Positions 1 to 11,960 of a stretch of 64,000 bases of DNA are shown here, piece by piece. The stretch covers positions 9,378,234 through 9,442,233 of the forward strand of contig CM066047.1 in the NCBI GenBank assembly GCA_033557465.1, read 5' to 3'. Source of the DNA: Ichthyophis bannanicus. Taxonomy: Eukaryota > Chordata > Amphibia > Gymnophiona > Ichthyophiidae. The position numbers and the translations under genes are program-made. The notes below the pieces were generated by a model. It saw only the letters and a list, made by a program, of their open reading frames with translations, was not told the DNA's origin and ran no database searches. Position 1 is the stretch's first letter, and each line of letters starts with the position of its first letter.

Positions 1-840
1 ACTGGGCATCAAAATGGCAGATGAAATTTAATGTGGACAAGTGCAAAGTTATGCACCTAGGGAAGAACAACCCAAACTGTGGTTACACGATGCAAGGTTC
101 CACATTAGGAACCACCACCCAGGAAAAAGATTTAGGCGTCATTGTGGATAACATGTTAAAACCCTCGGCCCAGTGTGCAGCGGCGGCCAAGAGAGCAAAT
201 AGAAAAAGCTTCAGAGAAGAGCCACCAAAATGGTAAAGGGGATGGAAGGATACTCCTATGAAGAAAGGCTAAAAAGGTATGTTGTCCTTCCTCGGTATAT
301 CCTTGTCATGTTCTGTACCGCTTTGATTGAAGGAAAAGGCGGAATACAAAACTTGTCAAATAAATAAATAAATAAATAAACCTGGAAAAGAGACGGCTGA
401 GGAGAGATATGATAGAAGTCTATAAATTAATGAACGGAGTGGAACGGGTAAACGTAGATCGATTGTTTACCTTATCAGAATATAGAAAGACTAGGGGACA
501 TGCAATGAAGCTACAGGGTAAACTATTTAAGACTAATAAAAGAAAATATTTTTTTCACTCAACGTGTAATCAAACTCTGGACTTTGTTACCGGAGGATGT
601 AGTAAAGGATGTTAGTGTAGCTGGGTTTAAAAAAGGTTTGGACAAGTTCCTGGAGGAAAGGTCCATAAACCATTATTAAGAAGGGACCCAGGATATCAAT
701 GCTTGACCCAGTACAAGCATTGTGGAACCTGTGTCTTTTGGGGAGATTGCTAGGTACTTCTGACTTAGATTGGTCACTGTTGGAAACAGGATACTGGGCT
801 TGATGGACCTTGGTCTGACCCAGTATGGCATATCTTATGT
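1..840 (+). pseudogene. CR1 LINE 3' fragment (lineage A)
   Basis: This is the 3' end of a CR1-type non-LTR retrotransposon, truncated by the window edge. The translation at 21-236 ([20 protein letters not shown]) and at 409-615 ([27 protein letters not shown]) matches the C-terminal reverse-transcriptase region of the nearly complete CR1 at 37047-41138. Compared with that copy it has lost about 150 bp near position 205 and carries a roughly 100-bp foreign insert at 279-378, so it is dead. The 3' UTR (about 670-840) keeps the 'cttgatggacct' and 'gacccagtatggca' segments and ends in the TTATGTTCTTATG tail typical of the family. Confidence 0.9.
279..378 (+). repeat. L2-type 3' tail inserted in CR1
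   Basis: About 100 bp interrupt the CR1 reading frame, replacing a few bases of it. The segment contains the hairpin ACCGCTTTG...AAAGGCGGAATACAAA followed by an (ATAA)n run. The same architecture ends the L2 elements elsewhere in the window (13550, 32040, 61760), so this is probably a 5'-truncated L2 or an L2-mobilised SINE. Confidence 0.6.
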
Positions 841-889
841 TCTTATGCCCCCTTACCATGATCAGGTAGAACTTCTGAGAATGCTGTAG

Positions 890-1090
890 TGCATGACTCT
901 GCACTTCTTCACATTAAATCTTAACTGTCAAGCATTAGACCATTCTTCCAGTGTTTATAGATCTTTCCTCATGTTGTGCACTCCCTCAGAAGTGTGCACT
1001 CTGTTGCAAATGTTTGGGTCATCTGCAAAAAGACAGACTTTTTCCATTCAGTCCTTCCGCAGTATCTCTCACAAATACATTGTATCATTA
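890..1090 (-). pseudogene. CR1 (lineage B) RT fragment, antisense
   Basis: The plus-strand translation (MTLHFFTLNLNCQALDHSSS, LLQMFGSSAKRQTF) is closely similar to the antisense translation of the CR1-B reverse transcriptase at 20275-20694. It is therefore a short, decayed CR1-B fragment on the minus strand, covering the region around the FADD catalytic motif. No frame is usable. Confidence 0.65.
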
Positions 1091-3090
1091 TTGGCATAAG
1101 GAAATTCATTTTCTTGGTTGCAGAAATTCCTGTTAGCTTTATAATATCTATTGTGGAAAACTCATTAGAGGACTATTTTATTTATTTATTGAGTTTGTAT
1201 CCATCCATCATCACACTCCTGAGGGAGGTGATAATCAAAATGCAGCATCAGAAGCTGGATTTCTGAATATATTATAAGAAAATCTGATGTTTTGTAGTCT
1301 TGATACTACTAGAGCTGGAAAATCTGATCATCTAATCCAACAGAATATAGGTTTTGGAACTTTTTATTTAAAGTCAACGTGTCACATATTTTAATTAAAG
1401 AGAATCCTTAAAAATATATATTTTGATGATTGATTGATGGCACTATTATAACACAAAAGCAGAAAGTCCAACCAATGTTTTCTACAGTCTGAATGTAAGT
1501 TTATGAGGGGTGCCTATGCTTAAGCTTATTTTATAAAATCAATTAGGAGCCCTAGTGTAAGTGTCTTAATGTTCAGACATTTACATCAGCCCTAGAGCTC
1601 TTAATTCCTGAGCCTGTATTTGTGGAAAGTTTATTTTTTGTACGCTTTGTCCATGCTCTGCTCACATCCGCTGATAAACTAAGTACTGCCGTGTGCATGC
1701 CTGCACAAAGGATTACAACAGCATCAAGGCAGGTGTACACTTTGCCACCTTATGATTTTTTTTAATATTCAGCAGATTACATATGTACGGGACTGTTATT
1801 ATATTCATATGTAGTAATGACATTTGGGGCTTTCATTTTGGTCAAAAGATATGCTTTAAAAGAAGTTCCCTGGCAGGCACCATAAGAGATTTTTCAGACT
1901 ATGCTGGTTCAGTTTTATGCAAAACCTTCATGGCATTTTTGTAGATAAAAATTCTGTGAGAAATCATGCAGTTCTTAGCAGAAAATCTTACCTACATCTC
2001 TACAAGTTAATTTTGTATTAAATAGCTCAAAGCTTCAATTGTGCATAATTTTAGTTGTCCATTAATCCCAAATGAAATAATTTGGCATAATGCTTGAACT
2101 GGAGCTCATTAAATCTTGCAGATGGGATTACCTGTGAAAAACAGCATGCGGTAAAATTTCAAATAAGGTGCTCTTTCATGCATGCAAAATGCATTGCATG
2201 CTCTGGCATTTTACCTCATGCTATTGCATCTGTAGTTCCTTTCATAATTTAGTACATCAGGGCTTAAGGCTGTTCTCCAATGTTAAAATGATGTGAGGAA
2301 CATGATTGTTCACTAGAAAAGTTCAGGAAAAGGTAACAACCGCTTGATTGACATACAAATGAGGGCATCCTGGACTGTAGATTATATGTCAGGATAATTT
2401 TATTGAGTTTTAAATTTAATGACAACCACTGTCATTGTTGGATAAATATACTCATTGTGCCTATGGCAATAACCGATGACACTTTAGAACAAGCAGACAG
2501 CAAGGCCCTTTAAAGTAGAGGGAGTGGCTCATTACTAAACACAGACAAATAGGCAATTGTATTTTTGACGGATGACATAATGAAGTATGATAGGTTTATT
2601 AGCATCAGGATATTTTCCATTTGATATCTAAGTTTCCAAAATTCAAACATAGGCTTCATTATTTTACACTTACAATGCCGTTATTCTTACACAGTAAGCA
2701 ATCATAATACAATAAATATTTGTCTTTGAGTTATTTTATATCAGCATGTGGAGTGAGCATCTGGATATGTGGGCAGGGTAGGAAAAGGTAGGCTGGGTTT
2801 TCCTCTGCCTGCTGTAATGTTTTTGCACATTAAGCCCCATCGGCTCTTCTCCAGTAAAAATTCACCGCTATCCAGCTTGTGTTCCACTTGTGCTGCATCA
2901 CTGAAAGGGCTCTCTGCAGCACTTTGTGTGTCACAGTCAAATATTTAAGGTGCTGAGGTGGTGGTATGTTTTGGGGTTAGAAGTTTTGGGGGTGAGAATT
3001 TTGTCTTTTGGGAGCCCCTGGAATCGTTTGCTTATACATAGATTTATTCTCGCCATGGTCCAAAGCGAGTTACAGTGAACATAGGGCTTT
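1091..3090. other. No recognisable feature
   Basis: AT-rich DNA with no long frame, no clear repeat family and no RNA gene that I can recognise. Confidence 0.5.
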
Positions 3091-3099
3091 TTTTGAGGG

Positions 3100-3905
3100 G
3101 TGCATGACGCTACGGAGTACCAGCACCTTCTTAATTGCCTGCTAAAACTGACCCATGGTTCTCCTGTAGTAATGAACGAGCCCTGCATATCACTACTGGC
3201 ACAATTTGTTCTAGGAAAAATGCACTGCTACAACAATTCTCAAACAGCACAATTACATCATACTGTTCACATACTTCAGTTCATTCCGCCCGAATTCTCA
3301 CCCATGCTTCCTGCTTTGATCACGTCACTCCCCTTCTTTTTCATCTCCACTGACTTCCTGTCTCTTTCCGGATTCAATTCAAATTTCTTATTTTTGTCCA
3401 TAAGTCAATTCATACAGGTGTTCCCCTCTATCTCGCTGACCAGGTTCACCTCTACACTCCCCTTCGTACCCTTCATTCCATTCACGCTAACCGTATGTCA
3501 CTCCCTTCCCCCTCCCATGCCCACCTGGAGTCCACTTGTCCCTCAGCTTTTTACTTCCTTGGTCCGAAGCTCTGGAACTCGCTCCCCCTTGCCCTCCATT
3601 TGGAACAGTCTTATACTGCTTTCAAAGCCAAATTAAAAACTCACCTTTTCTGTCTTGCGTATGACCTCCCCCCTTCCCTTTCTCCCTTTTCCCCACCTCC
3701 TCATTGATACAACATTTTACTGTCTCTTCCTACTAGAGTTCTTTTGTTGCTTTGCCCTTCTCTATTCTGTTCCTATCTTTTCTGTCCTGTTTCTTTGATT
3801 TTATGGTGTTCCTTTTCCTTTTCATTCTGCAGCATTTTTAATTTTGTTTTTATGGCTTTATTGTAACCCGCCCAGATACTGATGTTATTGGGCGGTATAC
3901 TGGTT
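3100..3905 (+). pseudogene. L2 LINE 3' fragment
   Basis: Translations in shifting frames show the C-terminal L2 reverse-transcriptase signature: HVTPLLFHLHWLPV, then FKFLIFVHKSIHTGVPLYL, then FYFLGPKLWNSLPLAL and finally FKAKLKTHLF. Frameshifts and stops show it is dead. It is followed by a C/T-rich 3' UTR and the L2 terminal hairpin at about 3865-3903 (AACCCGCCCAGA...TTGGGCGGTATACTGG). The 178-residue frame at 3100-3636 is a composite over this fragment and not a separate gene. Confidence 0.8.
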
Positions 3906-4123
3906 AACTGCTCTGCCCCCAGAGTACCCTGACACTAAGGAGAGAGATGCTGTGCCGCTAGATACTCCACAGAGTGGCCAGTCCTGCTTAGTGTCCATGG
4001 AGGATTGGAAGATCTGTGGCGCTGGCACACTTTTACAAGGGGGTTGCCCAAAGGGGGGCATGTTGCTGCTGTTGATCTGGAGGCTTGCTCTGTTCTCCCC
4101 TTGCTCCCTCCCTTTAGCCTGTG

Positions 4124-4180
4124 TTCCCTGCATCGGCAGGCAGCGTAGGAGTACCTGTGCTACATGCCGATGCAGGGAGC
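4124..4180. repeat. Short inverted repeat
   Basis: CCCTGCATCGGCAGGCA and TGCCGATGCAGGGA face each other about 20 bp apart, forming a strong hairpin. It lies in a 550-bp stretch (3906-4457) with no other recognisable feature. It may be the core of a decayed foldback element. Confidence 0.5.
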
Positions 4181-4457
4181 ATGGGCCTGTGTGGTAATTT
4201 TTTGCCCTGTGCTGTATCTGCACGGCAGATGCTTGCCACTCGCCTTGCAGGTATCGCACAAGTTTTGCAACTACTGAAAGACATTTTCACATATGCTGCA
4301 CGGTAGCTGCAAAAACGATTACCACACTGTAGTAAACATGCCATTTAATATGTATTATTAAACAGACACCATTACGGAGGAGTAAATATGTGCATTTACT
4401 TGATGCATGTATTTTATAAAATCTGTGCATAGATGACCTCTGCTCTACTCAGACTAT

Positions 4458-4890
4458 GGGGCTGGTTTACTAAACCGTGTTAGCTGCTAACGTGGCAGAT
4501 AGTGCATGCCGTCTGGATGTGCTAGCTGGTAACACGGCAGAACTGCAGATAATGCATTGATTTTCTGCACTATTTGCAGAAAGCATGTTATCTGCAGGAG
4601 TGACGGGTTTGGGGTTGAGAGTGGGAGTGCCTGTAACTCGCAGTTATGCAGTAGTCATCATATTTGCAGAGAGCAAGAGTGTGGCTAGCGCCACCTCTAA
4701 GAGTAGCGTTAGCTGCATCAGCGATGCTGCCTGACCATGTTCTCTGTACGTTCAGTAGGCTATCTGCTGAGGAACCTCTGTGCACGCCCCAACAGATAAC
4801 ACAGAGTTTTTGCCACTAACGCAGCTCTATCTGCACTTTTTTTTGGCACATTAGCTGCAAAAGCCTAACACGGTTTAGTAAGCATGTCCC
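4458..4890. mobile_element. Non-autonomous inverted-repeat element (MITE)
   Basis: The ends are inverted copies containing TTACTAAACCGTGTTAG (near 4467 and near 4870). The 433-bp unit has no coding capacity. I could not find a convincing target duplication, so the superfamily is unassigned. A related terminal motif occurs at 60537 and 61890. Confidence 0.7.
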
Positions 4891-5098
4891 TGTGCCTCCT
4901 GGGATGTCTGTGCCATGATCTTTTTAGCGCACTTAGTTATATACACATATTTGGCCATGCAATTTTATTAAAGCCCCTTTCTGAGTTTAAAACAGGGTCT
5001 ACACATTAGAAAAGCTTTATAAAATTACCCCTATAATGTTTTTTTTTGCTTGTACATCTTCCCTGCTAGTTGCCTGTATATAAACTGTGCTACATTTA

Positions 5099-6224
5099 CA
5101 GGCTGATGCAGAAAACCGGCGCTAGACGTGCACTGAAGGCAACTTTAATGCGACCTGACAACACACATTTTTTAACGCCGGGTGCAGCAAAGATAGGGCA
5201 TGCAAATTACCCCTGCGTTAACCGGATGCATGCAAATAAGCCATCGCAGAGTTAAACTGGGAGAGCAAGCCAAACACATGTATACAAGAAGTCTGTGCTA
5301 ATTTGGCTTCCTCTCCGGGAGCCGTGTGGCTAATTTGCATAGCAGCCCTGACAATAATTTGATGGCATTGGGGGATGATCACGGTATTGGGAAAAGCGCC
5401 TGATGCCATCATAAGACTGTTGGGGACCGTGCCCCACAATAAAATGATCTGTGATGGTCCAGCGGACCAATCCTACCCCCGGCAGTATTTTGATGGCATC
5501 AGGAAAGGCCCCCGATGCCATCAAAATACTGTTGGGAGGTGTTCCCCACAATAAAATGATCCCTGGTGATCCAGTAGCCCAATTCCACCTTCGACAGTAT
5601 TTTGATGGCATTGGGAGCCTTCCCCAATGTCATCAAAATACTGTCGGGGGTGGGATCATGGCTGCTCGACTACCAGGAATCATTTTATTGTCGGCCACGG
5701 CTCCCGACAGTATTTTGATGGCATTGGGGTCTTTTCCCGGTGCTATCAAAATGCTGTCGGGGGTGGGATTGGGGCCGCTGGACCACTAAGGATCATTTTA
5801 TTGTTGGGTGCGGTCCTCGACAATATTTTCATGGCATCGGTGGCCTTTCCCAATGCCTGATCTGAGGAGGAGATGATCTAGGCATCGGAGAAAGCTCCCA
5901 GTACCATCAAAGTACTGTTGGGGCACACGTTAGAGGTTTACTTCTACTCGGACCCTGAAGTAAAAACCATGGTGGGTTGCAAAATCTTCTACGCCTGTCT
6001 CTGCCTGTCTCTGCATCAGGTGTAGCTATGATTTACATACCAGCCCAGCTGATTATGATAGATTCAAATAATTGAAGTTCATTTAAATATGCGTGGCATT
6101 AGTTGGGTGCTAATTTTTCCACTGGCGTTTACATCTGTTTCCTTCATTTGCAGGTTCGTTAAAAATGCTTAAACGTGGCATTAGGGGCGTGTAAAGCCCG
6201 CGCTAAGCTTTCTGCATTGGCCTG
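5099..6224. mobile_element. MITE-like element with internal tandem hairpins
   Basis: The left end CAGGCTGATGCAGAAAACC matches the complement of the right end (CAGGCCAATGCAGAAAGC), so this is an inverted-repeat element of about 1.1 kb. TTA flanks both sides, which would fit a PIF/Harbinger-type 3-bp target duplication, though three bases are weak evidence. It has no transposase frame. The interior is dominated by the hairpin array described separately. Confidence 0.6.
5350..5925. repeat. Tandem ~111-bp repeats, each a palindrome
   Basis: CAGTATTTTGATGGCAT recurs near 5482, 5593 and 5704, with degenerate copies near 5350 and 5820, giving a period of about 111 bp. Each unit continues into the complementary ATGCCATCAAAATACTG, so every repeat can fold into a long hairpin. 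The short frames across the array are by-products of the repeat. Confidence 0.8.
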
Positions 6225-6244
6225 TTAGTCTTTGTTTTATTATG

Positions 6245-6425
6245 TCATAGAAGCATAGAAAAATGATGACAGAAAAAGACCACATGGCCTATCTAGTCTC
6301 TCCTTCCATATCAACCACTACAACAGTCCCCTTTTTCCCTTTAGAGATCCTCTGTCCTCCAGCCTGTACCTGGAGCTTAGTTTTCAATGTTCCTCTCCAA
6401 GTATTAAGCAAATGGAGCAGACAAT
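6245..6425 (-). pseudogene. CR1-B 3' end fragment
   Basis: The segment 'gacagaaaaagaccacatgg' followed by 'cctatctagtct' is the reverse complement of the 3' UTR that closes the CR1-B element at 21230-21285. It is a short 3' fragment with no coding capacity. Confidence 0.75.
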
Positions 6426-6587
6426 AAATCTTAATACTAATAATAATAATAAACCCATTACCATACTGTATCCAAAGGAATTAACAAAGGAGAATTAATA
6501 TAAATGCAAATAAATAACCATTTTCATTCCTGATAGTCAGCCGTGTCATTGGTAAGTTCTGTTTATACCTCTGTTATAGAATTACAG

Positions 6588-6785
6588 GTGTTGGAGGAGT
6601 AGCCTAGTGGTTAGCGCAACTGCTTAGTACCCAGAAGAAGAAGGGTTTGATTCCCACTGGCACTCCTTGTGACCTTGGGCAAGTCACTTTACCCTCCATT
6701 CCTCGGAAGAAAATGCCTGACAATCTACTTCTGTGATACATTGCCAAGAAAACCCAGAGACAGCACTGACTTGAAGGCATTTAAA
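6588..6785 (+). mobile_element. tRNA-derived SINE
   Basis: The head has an A-box-like TAGCCTAGTGGTTAGCGCAA and a B-box-like GGTTTGATTCC with tRNA spacing. A MIR-like core follows (CCTTGGGCAAGTCACTTTACC). The tail resembles the antisense copy at 15740-15940. It is a retroposon and not a functional tRNA gene, because the acceptor arm and CCA region are absent. Confidence 0.8.
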
Positions 6786-8425
6786 GAAAATAGAAATCCA
6801 GGATCTTGCATGCAAGATGAAGGTGAAAGGCTGCTCTTTGTATGTATAGAACACATAGCAAAATGACCTCAAATGTTCTGTGGTTTGCATTCTTTCTGTA
6901 AAGCAATACTTGAATGCTTCAAAGTTGTTATAAATCTTTTTCTTTCCTTTTGGGAAGCATTCATAATCATGAAACTATTTATTTCTGTAATGGAGGTTAC
7001 AGTTGACCTTTGGAAATCAGAAATGGCAGTATTTTTAGAATTTTCTCTCTAAGACCCTTATCATTAAAAATTGTCTGACTTTCTTTGGACATTTGAGCTG
7101 TTCAGCTTGATTTCACAATTCCAATATCAAAAGAAGGTGTGGAACCCCTTTTAAGAAGAGGGCTCAGAATCCCAGTAATATATAGAATGCACACTTATGT
7201 GATTTCTACATGGACACACAAGTATATCTGTTTTTTTCTGATAATATAAATAATATAGAACCATAATGCTTTGCAAACCACTTAAAAGCCACTCTGAGTA
7301 AATCTGTCAAAAGAAAATTTAAAGCAATACTAAAGATGAATATTCAGTATGTGATACTATAGATGCATAACTTAAATAGAGTCAGAACTAAGGACTGACT
7401 TTGCGAAAACATAGGGAGATAATAAGGTATTTTTCTGGTAGGTGAGAAGCTAAATAATCTTATGCTAGGTGACAGAGACATGCTAAGGTGAATTTTAATT
7501 ATGAGTAAATTGTGGTATTACTCTTTCATACCCTGAACATCTGTCCCCTTCAGAAATGATGATTTATGCAAGCTATCAGAGCAGACAGCTTGCTACAGCT
7601 TATGTTACGCTTTGTGGGAAGCTGGTGGTAGTATGTAAAAAAAAAATCCTAGTATTTATGTGGAGAATAGCTGGGGGAGGGGACTTGATGTAGATATTTT
7701 AGTACTGAAATCAAATACTGATATTTTTTTGGTGGGGAGGCGGGGTTCAGCATCTCTTACTAATGAAGAGAGTGACTCGGTCAATTATCGGCTTGGCGCT
7801 TCCTACTGATGTAAAGAGAGGGGAAACCAACCCTATTCTTTCCAGTCATATGAAGAAACTTAGTTAAAAGTCCACCGTCAAAATCTTGGCATTCAAGAAT
7901 GGCACCAGGCAGGATAGTTACGAAATTTTTGTAGAGAAGGATCAAATGAAAAAGGTAAACTGGAGTTGTCCATTACCATAGAAAAATAAAATCAAGTAGA
8001 AGTGGACAAATCCATGGTGCTTTTACAATGTATTTGAAATTCTAGATGTCTGAAAAAGATACAGATGTGTGTGTGTGTGTGTGTGTACCTTATATTTCCA
8101 TTATAACAACATCAGTAGTTTATGGTAGCAAATTATTATAAAGGATATTAAAAAGAAAAGGGGGTTATTTGAGATCACTCGTTGACTATTTTCATTCATA
8201 GTATACTAATTTATTTGCTAGAACAATCTATCTTTCTATAACAATTTCTGCCTCTTTCTAGTGTGCTGTCGTTTTAAAACAGGAAACATAGGAACATAGA
8301 AAATGACAGCAGAAAAAAGCCATACGGGCCTGTAGTTTTAAGAAGCGTTTAATTCAGGTACAATAGGTATTTCCCTGTCTCTGGAGGGCTTACAGTCTAT
8401 GGGCTCGACGACATTGCTGAACCTA
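6786..8425. other. No gene; short microsatellite only
   Basis: AT-rich sequence without a recognisable gene. It contains a (GT)n run near 8068-8087 and a short CR1-like 3' remnant near 8285-8325 (ACATAGGAACATAGAAAATG). Confidence 0.5.
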
Positions 8426-8795
8426 AAACCCAGATATTCAATGCCGAGGTCATTTCTGGCCATCGGCATTGATTATTCAGGTCAGCCAGATAGCGTTGAA
8501 GCTAACTGGGCAGCGGTGATATTTGGCCACTGCTGGGTTAGTTTCAGCGGTGAAAATTAGGCCAGTTTTTAACGTACCTGAGAATAACCTGGCAAGAAAT
8601 AGAAAGAGGATAACCCAACAGCAGCTGAATATCATCACTGCATGGTTTATGCCCCGGAACATGCTAGTCGGCTAGCTCTGGGGTGTGCAGCAGCGGTATC
8701 TGCAGACATTCAGCGGCACTAACCAGTGATCACGATTAACGCAGTTGGCAAGTCTGCTAATCACGTTAACCGCTTTGAATATCCCCGCTGTGTTT
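8426..8795. mobile_element. Possible MITE
   Basis: GATATTCAA-containing ends face each other (near 8431 and near 8778). The GC-richer interior differs in composition from its surroundings. No target duplication was found, so the assignment is tentative. Confidence 0.35.
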
Positions 8796-8884
8796 ATAAC
8801 TGAGGCAGTTTAGGGTTAAGTGACTTTTCAAGATCAATTTATTTATTAAATTTACTATACCACCTTTCAGAACAAAAAAGCCAT

Positions 8885-10055
8885 CAAGGTTAACATTTTT
8901 GTAAGTGATATTGCAGAAGGGCTATCAGGAAAGATTTGCCTCTTTGTGAAGGGTACCAAAATCTGCAATAGAGTAGACAGGTCAAGAATTTGGCAGCTGA
9001 CATTTAATGCTAAAAAATGCAGGATCATGCAGTTGGGCTGCAAAAATTCAAGGAAGTGGTACAGTATAGGAGGTGAAGTACATCTGTCCATGAAAGAAGA
9101 ACAAGACCTGGGGTGATTGTTTCTGATGATCTTAAGTTGACTAAACAGGTGGATAAGGTGACAGCGAAAACCAGATGGATGCTTGGGTGCATAGGGAGAA
9201 GAATAACCAGCAGGAAGAAGGAGGTGATAGTCCCTTTGTACAAGTCTTTGGTGAGACCTAAGTTAGAGTATTGTGTGAAATTCTGGAGACCATACCTTCA
9301 AAAGGATATGAGCAGGACGGAGTCTGACCACCAAAATGGTTAGTGGGCTTCATTATAATGCATATGGGGACAGACTTAAAGATCTCAATATGTATACTTT
9401 GGAAAAAAGGCAGAGGAGAGGTATGATAAAGATGTTTAAATACCTCCATAACATTAATGCCCAGGAGTTGAGCCTCTTTCAACTGAAAGAATGCTGTTCA
9501 ACAAAGAGAACCTCTTTTGATTGAAAGTAAGCTCTGCAACAAGGCGGCATAAGATGAGGGTGAAAGGGAATGTATTCAGGAGTAATATGTGGAAATATTT
9601 CTTTACGGAAAGAGTGGTAGATGCATGGAATAGTCTCACAGTGGAGGTAGCAGAGAAGGGAACAGTATCTGAATTCAAGAAAGCATGGAACAAACAAGAA
9701 GATCTCTAAAGGAAAAAAGGGGACTGTTGTGGTTGATATGGAAGGGCAGACTAGATAGGCCTTGTGGTCTTTTTCTGCTGAGATGTTTCTATACATAGGA
9801 TAAAGGTGAAAGGAGATAAACTCAGGAATGATTTGCAGAAATATTTCTTTATGGAAAGAGTGGTAGATACATGGAATAGTCTCCCAGTGGAGGTAGTAGA
9901 AACGAAGATTGTATCTGAATTCAAAAAAGCATGAGACAAACACAGAAGATCTCTAAAGGAAAAAGGAACTGTAGAGCTTAGTAGTTGGTATGAAAGGCAG
10001 GCTGGACAAACCATATGGTCTTTATCTACCATCATGCTTCTATGTTTCTAAGGTG
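8885..10055 (+). pseudogene. CR1-B LINE fragment with duplicated 3' end
   Basis: A decayed copy of the reverse-transcriptase C-terminal region: SDIAEGLSGK, KCRIMQLGCKNS and VSDDLKLTKQVDKVTAKTR correspond to the CR1-B element at 18545-21290. An internal deletion near 8980 removed sequence around the catalytic site, and several frameshifts are present. The terminal part (about 9550-9790) is repeated once at about 9798-10055, giving two tandem 3' ends each closing with a 'ggtctttttctgc'- or 'ggtctttatctacc'-type sequence. Confidence 0.85.
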
Positions 10056-10595
10056 GCTTACAATTAAAAAAAAATAGTGAAAAAAGAAACAATAATGCAA
10101 GAGGAAAGATATGAAGAGGAATGTTCTCTTAGGTCTCTGCAGCTAATATCATGATTTTTGCTCTTTTCTGGATCAAGCCATGCCATAATGCTCCCAAGCA
10201 GGTGTGAATGTCCACAGTTTATTTTAGATGCAATTTCTTTATTTCATGGGGTAATTTTATAAAGACATATAGGCATCTATATGAGTACATTGCAAAAAAA
10301 AGATAGATATAGCTGGCAATATTTAGAGGAATACAAGAAAAATCACAAATTATATATATAAAAACAAAGGGAAAAGGCTATAAGTTTATTTTTAAGATTA
10401 TTTTATAGATCTGCATATTAAAATGGGCCATTTGGTAAACTGGAATGGCTAGTTAATTAGTTCAGTATTAAAAAGGGTCCAACAAAAACAAACTTTAGAT
10501 ATAAAAGCAGATTGGAATTAATCTCATAGAGTTGATATATACTTGTTTGTATTGAAAATTACTCTCATACTTTTCACTATTTTCAAATTGAAAGT
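10056..10595. other. No recognisable feature
   Basis: AT-rich sequence with a short (TA)n-like stretch near 10350. I see no gene. Confidence 0.5.
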
Positions 10596-10599
10596 CTGC

Positions 10600-11095
10600 A
10601 TATAGAAACACAGAAACATGACGGCAGAAAAAGACCACATGGCCTATCTAGTCTGCTCTTCCATATTAACCACTACAAGAGTCCCCTTTTTTCCTTTAAA
10701 GAGCCTCTGTGTTTGTCCCATGCTTCTTTGAATTTAGATGCTTTCCTCATCTCACCCACCTCCACTGGGAGACTATTCCATGCATCTACCCTCTTTCCAT
10801 AAAGAAATATTTCCACATATTACTCCTGAGTCTATCCCCTTTCACCCTCATCCTATGTCCCCTTGTAGCAGAGCTTGCCTTCGTTTGAGACTCTCCTCCT
10901 GTGCATTTATGCCATAGAGATATTTAAGCGTCTTTATCATATCTCCCCTATCCTGCCTTTCCTCTAAAGTATACATATTAAGATCTTTAAATCTGTCCTC
11001 ATATGCTTCATATCAAAGACCACTAACCATTTTAGGAGCCACCTTCTGCACTGACTCCAACCTACTTATATTCTTTTGAAAGTGTGGTCTCCAGA
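10600..11095 (-). pseudogene. CR1-B LINE 3' fragment
   Basis: The reverse complement reads through the CR1-B C-terminal coding segment and 3' UTR. For example, 'cctccactgggagactattc' at about 10760 is the complement of the sequence encoding NSLPVEV at 21115. The fragment is truncated and frameshifted. Confidence 0.8.
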
Positions 11096-11960
11096 AGAAT
11101 AAGGTCTCCCTCTGAATCATCAGTCTCCCCTTCAAAACTCAGCTGCACTGCTTATCTTCCACCAGCATTGCTATGCTCATGTAACCCCTCTTCTCAAGTC
11201 ACTTCACTGGTTATATTGATTTTTGCATCCAGTTCAAACTTCTCCTACTTACAAGTGCATTCATTCTATGGCTCCTCACTACCTTTCCTGTCTTATCTCA
11301 CTCTACACTCTTTCTCAGGAACTTTGCTCCTCTGGCAGGTCCCTTTTATCTGTGCCCTTCTCTGCCACTGCCAACTCCAGACTTCATTCATTCCATCTTG
11401 CTACTCCATATGCTTGGAACATGCTACCTGAGTCAGTGTGTTGGGCTCCTTCTCTAGCCCTATTAAAGTTCAGGCTGAAGACCCACCTCTTTGAGGCTGC
11501 TTTTGGATCCTGGTGTTCCTCCTCCTCTTGTCTGCTACTTATTTATTTGTTTAACCAGTTTTCCATACTGCCTTATCCTTCAATCAAAGTGGTTTATATT
11601 ATGTAATTACTACAAGCAAGTACTGGATACATTCCCTTGTCCCCAAAGGGCTCACAAGTATGTGTACCTGAGGCAACTGAGGGTTAAGTGGCTTTCCCAA
11701 GGCCCCAAGGAGTGCCTATAGGACTAGAAACCCCAGTCCCTCTGGCCTGAGATTGCTGTCCCCAGGTGGGATTTGAACCCCTGGCCCTCTGGCCTGAGGT
11801 ACCATTGGCCACGCCTCCCCTTATGTGTATCTCCCCCATTTTACAATGTCTTTTCATCTTGATTTGATTGTAAGCTCTGATTAGCAAGGGCTGTCTCTTC
11901 ATCTAGATGTACTGCACTGCGTACACCTTGTAGTGCTATACAAATGATTAGTAATAGTAG
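11096..11960 (+). pseudogene. L2-related LINE fragment plus SINE-like tail
   Basis: Frames at 11223-11606 encode degraded L2 C-terminal signatures (AWNMLPES, FRLKTHLFEAA). Downstream, 11650-11800 contains the 'ctgaggcaactgagggttaa' block shared with the SINE at 15820, and the end carries a TAG-rich trinucleotide tail near 11950. Stops and frameshifts throughout. Confidence 0.65.

Noticed and set aside
3100..3636. 178-residue frame as a possible novel gene
   Set aside because: It overlaps degraded L2 sequence whose true signatures are in other frames.
6600..6670. Possible tRNA gene
   Set aside because: Only A-box and B-box-like blocks are present; the acceptor stem is missing and a MIR-like core follows. 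It is a SINE head.
9479..9943. 154-residue minus-strand frame
   Set aside because: It is antisense to CR1-B 3' coding sequence; similar antisense frames appear over other CR1-B copies.
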